From Myxococcota bacterium (GTDB lineage: Bacteria; Myxococcota; UBA4151): 18,966 nt of DNA. How positions within the stretch are numbered: position 1 is the stretch's first letter; each line of letters begins with the position of its first letter. Shown here piece by piece: positions 14,530 through 18,966 of this stretch. A program made the position numbers and the translations under genes. The notes beneath the pieces are model-generated. The model saw only the letters and a list, made by a program, of their open reading frames with translations. It was not told the DNA's origin and did not search any database. The stretch is from the NCBI GenBank assembly GCA_028823075.1, contig JAPKCE010000006.1, positions 1 through 18,966 of the forward strand, in the 5' to 3' direction.

Positions 14530-15159
14530 ATGAGCGAACTGCGCCAAGGCATGGATGCGCTGGCTTCGGGAGACCTCGAATCGGCGCGGGTTTTACTCGC
14601 TCAAGCTGTCGCTCAGGCTCCGCTCAACGTCGACGCCTACGAGGGTTTGGCCTCGGTACTCCAGCGCCAAGGGCGGTCGGAGCTAGCCCGAGACCTTTGT
14701 GAAACCGCCTTAACTCAACTGCCGAACGCCCAGTTCTTACATCGAAAAGCGGTAGCACTGAACCTCGAAATCGATGACCTTGATGGCGCTGAGCAAGCGG
14801 CGGAGCGTTACGTCTTGGCGTTTGAGGCCGATACTGAGAGTTGGTTGGCGCTGGGCGACGTACGCGCCAAAATCGGCAATATGGAGCGTGCTCTACGCGC
14901 CTACCAGCATGCCCATGCTTGCGACGAAGAGGATTGGCGACCTTGGCACCGTATGGGGCTTATGCACGAGAAAAAAGGCGATCGGCGAGCCGCCTGCGTG
15001 GCCTTTCGCAACGCAGCCCGGGAAGCGCCTCAAAACTTTCGGCCTTTGCGCGCCCTAGCGCGCGTTTTGCAGCAGCTTGAGAAGAAAGAGGAAGCTCAAG
15101 AGGTCTTTGCTGAAGCGCAGCGGCTTTCCGCTGAAGAAAAGACTCAAAGCCAGCATTAA
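14530..15159 (+). CDS. TPR-repeat protein
   Basis: The 209-residue protein is almost nothing but tetratricopeptide repeats: six 34-residue units (about 2-35, 36-69, 70-102, 103-136, 137-170 and 171-204) with the usual Trp/Leu-Gly-Tyr-Ala-Pro spacing (for example WLALGDVRAKIGNMERAL, WHRMGLMHEKKGDRRAA). TPR units bind other proteins; no partner can be named. No signal peptide or membrane segment, so probably cytoplasmic. Its ATG lies one base after the aldehyde dehydrogenase stop, so translation is probably coupled. Its TAA overlaps the TAA of the convergent metF gene (TTAA, 15156-15159). Confidence 0.9.
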   Translation: MSELRQGMDALASGDLESARVLLAQAVAQAPLNVDAYEGLASVLQRQGRSELARDLCETALTQLPNAQFLHRKAVALNLEIDDLDGAEQAAERYVLAFEADTESWLALGDVRAKIGNMERALRAYQHAHACDEEDWRPWHRMGLMHEKKGDRRAACVAFRNAAREAPQNFRPLRALARVLQQLEKKEEAQEVFAEAQRLSAEEKTQSQH

Positions 15160-16103
15160 ACGTCGAGTCGGTCGATCACTTCGTTGACGGCTCGGGTGTT
15201 TTGCATGACGTAAAAATGCAGCGCTGGAACGCCTGCGGCGAGCAGTTCCCTGCCCTGGGCTACAGCCCAATCGATACCGACCTCAACCACTTGTTTTGGT
15301 GCTACTTTTTGCGCTTTAAATACCAGTTCTTCAGGTAGTTCACATTGGAAGTTGCGCGGTAAGCCCGTAAGTTGTCTGGCACTGGCCAGCACTTTAATCC
15401 CCGGTAAAATAGGCACATTAATCCCAGCGGCGCGACAGTCATCAACAAAGCGGAAATAATGGGCATTATTAAAAAACATCTGGGTCACAACATAACCCGC
15501 ACCGGCGTCGACTTTGGCTTTTAGGCGACGAATGTCTTCGGATCGGTTGGGCGCCTCAAAATGCTTTTCGGGATAGCCGGCGACGGCAACACAAAAAGAG
15601 GTCGGATCGGCGGTGGCATTGGCGTCGAGATAATTTCCGCCGTTCATACTTTGAATTTGCGCAACCAGATCCACCGCAAAAATATTGGCGCTTCGCCCTT
15701 CACGCATCGGTTTATCGTAGCCATTATCATCGCCGCGAACAGCGAGGACATTGTCGATACCCAGATAATGCAACTCGATGAGGAAGTCTTCGGTCTCTTC
15801 TTTGCTAAAACCGCGACAGATCACATGCGGCACTGCATCGATGGCAAACTTATGCTGCACCAAGGCGCATAGCCCGAGCGTTCCCGGGCGTTTGCGTTTG
15901 ACGACTCGACGCAAGCCTTCGGGGCCGTCCTCATACGAGATCACCGCCGGGTGGCTGGTGATATCGATAAAGGGGGGGCGATGCCGGGCTAGGTCTTCGA
16001 TCAAGGCCAGCAATGACGCCAGACTTCCACCGCGCCGAGGCGGGATGATCTCAAAGCTGATCAGTGGCTTTTTGGCTTTGGCTAAATGTTCAGTGACTTT
16101 CAT
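15156..16103 (-). CDS. metF: Methylenetetrahydrofolate reductase
   Basis: The 315-residue protein matches MetF, which reduces 5,10-methylene- to 5-methyl-tetrahydrofolate with FAD for methionine synthesis. Seen motifs: FEIIPPR near the start, FIDITSHPAV, LHYLGIDNVLAVRGDD with the folate-binding Asp, CVAVAGYPEKH, VVTQMFFNN and the C-terminal GVPALHFYVMQN. All are where expected, so it should be active. The length is a little over the E. coli form (296). The ATG at 16103 has AAGG about eight bases upstream. The upstream gene is bolA 41 bases away; between them lies only a small inverted repeat, and no methionine riboswitch is seen. Its stop overlaps that of the convergent TPR gene. Confidence 0.95.
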   Translation of the reverse strand: MKVTEHLAKAKKPLISFEIIPPRRGGSLASLLALIEDLARHRPPFIDITSHPAVISYEDGPEGLRRVVKRKRPGTLGLCALVQHKFAIDAVPHVICRGFSKEETEDFLIELHYLGIDNVLAVRGDDNGYDKPMREGRSANIFAVDLVAQIQSMNGGNYLDANATADPTSFCVAVAGYPEKHFEAPNRSEDIRRLKAKVDAGAGYVVTQMFFNNAHYFRFVDDCRAAGINVPILPGIKVLASARQLTGLPRNFQCELPEELVFKAQKVAPKQVVEVGIDWAVAQGRELLAAGVPALHFYVMQNTRAVNEVIDRLDV

Positions 16104-16122
16104 AAGACAGCCTTAGGGTTCC

Positions 16123-16136
16123 GCCGAACATTCGGC
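16123..16136. repeat. Short inverted repeat between bolA and metF
   Basis: GCCGA, loop of four, TCGGC (extendable to six pairs with a two-base loop) lies in the 41-base gap upstream of metF. It is too short, and lacks a following T run on either strand, to be called a terminator. It could be a small operator. Confidence 0.3.
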
Positions 16137-16144
16137 AAGATGAC

Positions 16145-16453
16145 TCAATGCCCGCCTTTGCAGCGAGGCGCCTCGAGCGTGACATCGCCTTTTAGAGCCT
16201 GGTACTCTGTCGCGGTCAGGCATTTCATCTGGAGGGCGTGAACCGGGCCCGCGAGTTCCGCTTCGAGACAGCTATAAACAGAGCGTTGACGGTTCACTAA
16301 ACTCTGGTTTTCGAAGCTCTCGGCAACGATAACCAAGCGAAAGTGGGTGTCGATTTTACGCCCTGCATGCTGGTGTGAATCGTTGTCTATTTTTAGCCGT
16401 GAGGGGTGAAAACTCGCTATAATTTTGGCTTCGATCGTTTCGTCGGTGTTCAT
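16145..16453 (-). CDS. bolA: BolA-family protein
   Basis: The 102-residue protein fits the BolA family: SHQHAG (residues 26-31), then FRLVIVAESFENQSLVNRQR, and the invariant His in GPVHALQMK at residue 72. BolA proteins bind an Fe-S cluster together with monothiol glutaredoxins and act in iron handling, envelope stress and division in E. coli. The C-terminal tail ends with PRCKGGH, with a Cys that could also be a ligand, as in some BolA family members. ATG at 16453 overlaps the helicase stop (ATGA), with a GGGA nearby upstream, so it is probably translated with the helicase. A glutaredoxin gene is not seen beside it. A slightly longer start at 16465 is less likely. Confidence 0.92.
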   Translation of the reverse strand: MNTDETIEAKIIASFHPSRLKIDNDSHQHAGRKIDTHFRLVIVAESFENQSLVNRQRSVYSCLEAELAGPVHALQMKCLTATEYQALKGDVTLEAPRCKGGH

Positions 16454-18570
16454 GCGATATCCCATTCGTTGTCGCAGGGTTGTAGGTAGGAGGCGATGAT
16501 GGTGCGGCTGCTTCCATCGCCGAATCTGATCTCTACTTTTGCGCTGCTGCCGCTGCCGCGCAAGGCCTGGATGACGCCTCGACCAAAACGCTCATGCAGC
16601 ACCAAGTCGCCGGGCTTGAACACTCCTCCTTGCTGATCTCCGTAATCCGCCTGAGCGAGCTCATCAAAGGCCGGCAACTGGGCCGCTTTTAGCCGGGGTT
16701 TCGGCAATTCGGCTGGTTGGCGACCGGCGAAGGGGTGCTGAGCATAGCCGTGGACGCCATCGCCGGCCAACTCGCCAATAAAGCGGCTGGCTCGCCCCGA
16801 CAGCGTGCGGCCATGGTGCATGCGCGCACGAGCCCAGGAGATGACACAATGATTACGGGCTCGAGTTAAGGCGACATAGGCAAGGCGGCGCTCCTCTTCG
16901 ATCTGATCAAAGCGTTCGCCCTCGGAATCGGGCATGGGGAATAAACCTTCGTCCCAGCCGGGCAGAAAAACCGCATCAAACTCAAGTCCTTTGGACGCGT
17001 GGATGGTCATCAAACGCAGACCGGCGCCGCGCTCCAAATCACCACCGCCGGCCAAACTCCAACGCTCCAAAAATGTTGCCAGGTCACCGTCTGGGCCCGC
17101 CATTTGGTCGGCGCTATCGAGTAAACTCAAAAGGTTCGCCTCACGTTCATCCGCGCGCTCAGGTTCTCGGCTGCAGACCCATTCCATATAGCCAGCGTCG
17201 TAGAGAACTCGCTCGATGGCCTCGCGCACATTCGCCGGCGGAGGCTCCATGATGGCCACAAAAGAGGCGACCCCTTTGCGTATTCGAGTTGAGAAATTAC
17301 CCCCCTCGGCGATCAAAAACGGAAGCAAGGGCCGAGCCCCGGCGGCTTGCTGAATCTTTTCTAGGGCGCCGCGGCCGAGACCCCGAGTCGGGCGGTTGAT
17401 GATGCGCAGCAGGTCCAAGTCCGATTGCGGTTTGAGCCAGAGGCGCAAAAAGGCGCAGACGTCGCGCGACTCTCGAGTCTCAAACAAAGCCCGCCCGCCA
17501 ACCAAGCTGTAGGGAATACCGGCCGCAGCCAGAGACACTTCGAGCCCGCGCAACTGCGAGTTAAGGCGAGCTAAAACCGCTAACTCTGACGCCTCTACGC
17601 CTTTATCGAGCCATTGTTGGAACTGTCGCGCAAGAGCATGGCCTTCGGCCCGCTCATCGGCTACCGCCAGGACCTCAAGCGGGTCACCGGCGCCTTTGAC
17701 GCCGAGCAACTCTTTGCCCAGACGATGCTTATTTTTGCCGATGAGTCGATTGGCGGCGTCGAGGATGTTCTGTTTGGAGCGGTAATTTTTGGAAAGCGTG
17801 ACCCTTTTGGCGCCGCTGTAATTCTTTTCGAAGAGCAACATGCCGCTGACATCGGCGCCGCGCCAGCCGTAGATGCTTTGGTCATCATCGCCAACGGCGA
17901 CGATGCGCGCCCCAAAACCGGCCAAAGCCTCTAACCATCTGTGTTGAAGGCGATCGGTATCTTGAAACTCATCGACGAGAACTTCGCTAAAGCGAGGTAA
18001 AAAACCACCCTCTGCGAGCGCCGCACCGCCCTCGATCAAACCGAGGAAATCGACCGCTCCTGCCGCCTTTAACAGACTTCGATACACGGGCAGATTCTCT
18101 TTCGCCAGCAACCCAGAGCGATCCCAACTCGGAAGCGCAACCTCGGGGTTTAATCGGTGTTTTTCCATGGCTTTAAGCAGGGCACCTGGGGTCACATCAT
18201 CGCCAGGGCTAAGCAAACCAGAGACCAGCGCCCGCTGATCGCGTTCGTCGTAAATAACAAAATCACTGGGCCAGCCGATAGCGCTCGCTCTCTGGCGTAA
18301 GAACCGCGCAGCCGTTCCGTGAAAGGTACCGCAGACAACAGCATCCGCTCGGCTTCCCACCAAGGCCTCTAGGCGTTCTTTGAGTTCGCTCGCTGCTTTA
18401 TTTGTAAAGGTGATGGCGAGCAGCTTGTTGGCGCTAACGCCCTCTTCAAGAAGACTCGCTAGGCGATGAACAAGGGTGCGAGTTTTACCGGTTCCAGCGC
18501 CCGCCAAAATAAGCAGATGACCAGCACGGTGCTCGGCCGCGGCGCGCTGTTCTCGGTTTAATTTAGACAT
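16450..18570 (-). CDS. UvrD/PcrA-type ATP-dependent DNA helicase
   Basis: This is a 706-residue superfamily 1A helicase of UvrD/PcrA length. In order: the Q-motif-like NREQRAAAEH front, Walker A GAGTGKT (24-30), motif Ia TFTNKAA, Walker B LVDEFQDT (198-205), motif III GDDDQSIYGWRGA (227-239), motif IV KNYRS, motif V TIHASKGLEFD, and motif VI EERRLAYVALTRAR. The end (about 640-700) is a Tudor-like PcrA C-terminal domain (KPGDLVLHERFGRGVI), which in PcrA/UvrD binds RNA polymerase. It unwinds DNA 3' to 5' in repair and in removing stalled complexes. I start at ATG 18570, with AAGGG ten bases upstream; ATG 18579 has a poorer fit. It overlaps bolA by ATGA. UvrD and PcrA cannot be told apart safely. 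Confidence 0.94.
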   Translation of the reverse strand: MSKLNREQRAAAEHRAGHLLILAGAGTGKTRTLVHRLASLLEEGVSANKLLAITFTNKAASELKERLEALVGSRADAVVCGTFHGTAARFLRQRASAIGWPSDFVIYDERDQRALVSGLLSPGDDVTPGALLKAMEKHRLNPEVALPSWDRSGLLAKENLPVYRSLLKAAGAVDFLGLIEGGAALAEGGFLPRFSEVLVDEFQDTDRLQHRWLEALAGFGARIVAVGDDDQSIYGWRGADVSGMLLFEKNYSGAKRVTLSKNYRSKQNILDAANRLIGKNKHRLGKELLGVKGAGDPLEVLAVADERAEGHALARQFQQWLDKGVEASELAVLARLNSQLRGLEVSLAAAGIPYSLVGGRALFETRESRDVCAFLRLWLKPQSDLDLLRIINRPTRGLGRGALEKIQQAAGARPLLPFLIAEGGNFSTRIRKGVASFVAIMEPPPANVREAIERVLYDAGYMEWVCSREPERADEREANLLSLLDSADQMAGPDGDLATFLERWSLAGGGDLERGAGLRLMTIHASKGLEFDAVFLPGWDEGLFPMPDSEGERFDQIEEERRLAYVALTRARNHCVISWARARMHHGRTLSGRASRFIGELAGDGVHGYAQHPFAGRQPAELPKPRLKAAQLPAFDELAQADYGDQQGGVFKPGDLVLHERFGRGVIQALRGSGSSAKVEIRFGDGSSRTIIASYLQPCDNEWDIA

Positions 18571-18639
18571 CTCGAGCATGCCCTTTTCATGGGCAACAAC
18601 GGCGCCAAGCTCAAGAACTGATTAACCTGCAGCGGAAAG

Positions 18640-18670
18640 GTTTTTTGCGCATTTAAAGACAGCAAAAAAC
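18640..18670. repeat. Perfect 9-base inverted repeat in the uvrD-like upstream gap
   Basis: GTTTTTTGC (18640-18648) and GCAAAAAAC (18662-18670) are exact reverse complements, with a 13-base loop. It sits in the 155-base divergent gap between the helicase and the lipoprotein start. It could be an operator for either gene or a transcript hairpin. The A/T-rich arms make it too weak to call a terminator. Confidence 0.45.
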
Positions 18671-18687
18671 AAGAGAGCGCTAAAGAC

Positions 18688-18717
18688 TTAGCATCATTGG
18701 TATTTCAAGGGTATAAG
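18688..18717 (+). promoter_or_regulatory. Candidate promoter for the 3'-edge lipoprotein
   Basis: TATAAG at 18712-18717 resembles a -10 box. A weak -35-like TTAGCA lies at 18688-18693 with an 18-base spacer. The gene starts at 18735, leaving a short leader with GGAG six bases before the ATG. The -35 match is poor, so this is only a candidate. Confidence 0.3.
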
Positions 18718-18734
18718 ACCTAGTGGAGTGTCTT

Positions 18735-18966
18735 ATGTCTCGCCTGCTTAGGGTTGTCGGAATGACGGTATTTATCGCCTCTTGCCAGGCGAGCGAGGGT
18801 GATAATTGCACGGTCTCCGGCGACTGTAAATTGGGGCTTACCTGCCAACAACAACGCTGCCATTCGGTGGCAACCTTGCGGCGCAGAGATCTTTTGCAAG
18901 GCGCCTTAAGCGGTCGATCCGGCCTACCAAAAACAAAATTTGTAGACCCCTGCCTGGCACCTTTCG
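18735..18966 (+). CDS. Cys-rich lipoprotein, 3' partial
   Basis: An open frame runs from ATG at 18735 to the window end without a stop (77 codons seen). A GGAG lies six bases upstream. It starts MSRLLRVVGMTVFIASC, a short lipobox signal with Cys17, followed by a Cys-spaced segment C..SGDC..GLTC....C, then a basic stretch rich in Arg (LRRRDLL). The Cys spacing is of the small disulfide-rich kind seen in many secreted lipoproteins of myxobacteria. No function is assigned. The rest of the gene lies beyond the window, so length and domains are unknown. Confidence 0.75.
   Translation, partial: MSRLLRVVGMTVFIASCQASEGDNCTVSGDCKLGLTCQQQRCHSVATLRRRDLLQGALSGRSGLPKTKFVDPCLAPF

Noticed and set aside
1..18966. 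Known defence, CRISPR, toxin-antitoxin or mobile-element system
   Set aside because: No nuclease, integrase, transposase, antitoxin or repeat-spacer structure was found. The UvrD-like helicase has the housekeeping PcrA/UvrD layout without a nuclease partner.

Overview
The window looks like chromosomal DNA of a myxobacterium-like (Myxococcota/Bradymonadota, former Deltaproteobacteria) Gram-negative bacterium. The main pointers are several lipoproteins with short lipobox signal peptides, a lipoprotein combining eight CDDGN-type Cys-rich repeats with seven RCC1-type blades, a TolB/CsgG-like secreted protein with C-terminal membrane helices, and secreted proteins rich in Cys pairs. The taxon is an inference from gene content. 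No rRNA, tRNA, CRISPR array, transposase or phage gene was found. The DNA looks like dense housekeeping and accessory chromosome, with almost no free intergenic space.

Layout: (1) At the left edge a plus-strand zinc-ribbon/methyltransferase protein (5-718) converges on, and overlaps, a long minus-strand block. (2) The minus block runs from 9362 down to 685. In transcription order it holds a TolB/CsgG-like secreted protein, a small lipoprotein, an SDR-family protein, a membrane histidine kinase, (119-base gap) a lipoprotein with a duplicated module, (78-base gap) an ACAA2-like thiolase, a LeuA-type acyl-transferring aldolase, a 61-residue protein, an unknown protein and a PmtA-like methyltransferase. 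Within the two compact sub-blocks the genes abut or overlap (TAG|ATG, TTGA, ATGA, TAA|ATG, 8-base, GTGA and 16-base junctions), which suggests translational coupling. (3) A plus-strand metallo-beta-lactamase-fold hydrolase (9419-10099) leaves from the other side of a 56-base divergent gap. It meets the minus-strand Cys-rich/RCC1 lipoprotein gene (10096-12009) with overlapping stop codons. (4) From a 135-base divergent gap a plus-strand set follows: 3-hydroxyacyl-CoA dehydrogenase, aldehyde dehydrogenase, and a protein made of six TPR motifs. (5) This meets minus-strand metF, again with overlapping stop codons. Upstream of metF lie bolA and a uvrD/pcrA helicase gene, which overlap by ATGA. (6) At the right edge a plus-strand Cys-rich lipoprotein gene starts at 18735 and runs off the window.

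How the genes may work together: the thiolase, the 3-hydroxyacyl-CoA dehydrogenase and the aldehyde dehydrogenase fit acyl-CoA or fatty-acid breakdown, and the LeuA-type enzyme may consume an acyl-CoA beside the thiolase. The TolB-like, lipoprotein, SDR and histidine kinase quartet is a tight cell-envelope operon of unknown purpose, with no response regulator beside it. I did not recognise a known defence or mobile system. The most unusual items are that quartet, the SDR that lacks the usual catalytic Ser, the methyltransferase that lacks the acidic post-I residue, and the unknown 61- and 201-residue proteins welded by overlaps to the LeuA-like gene.
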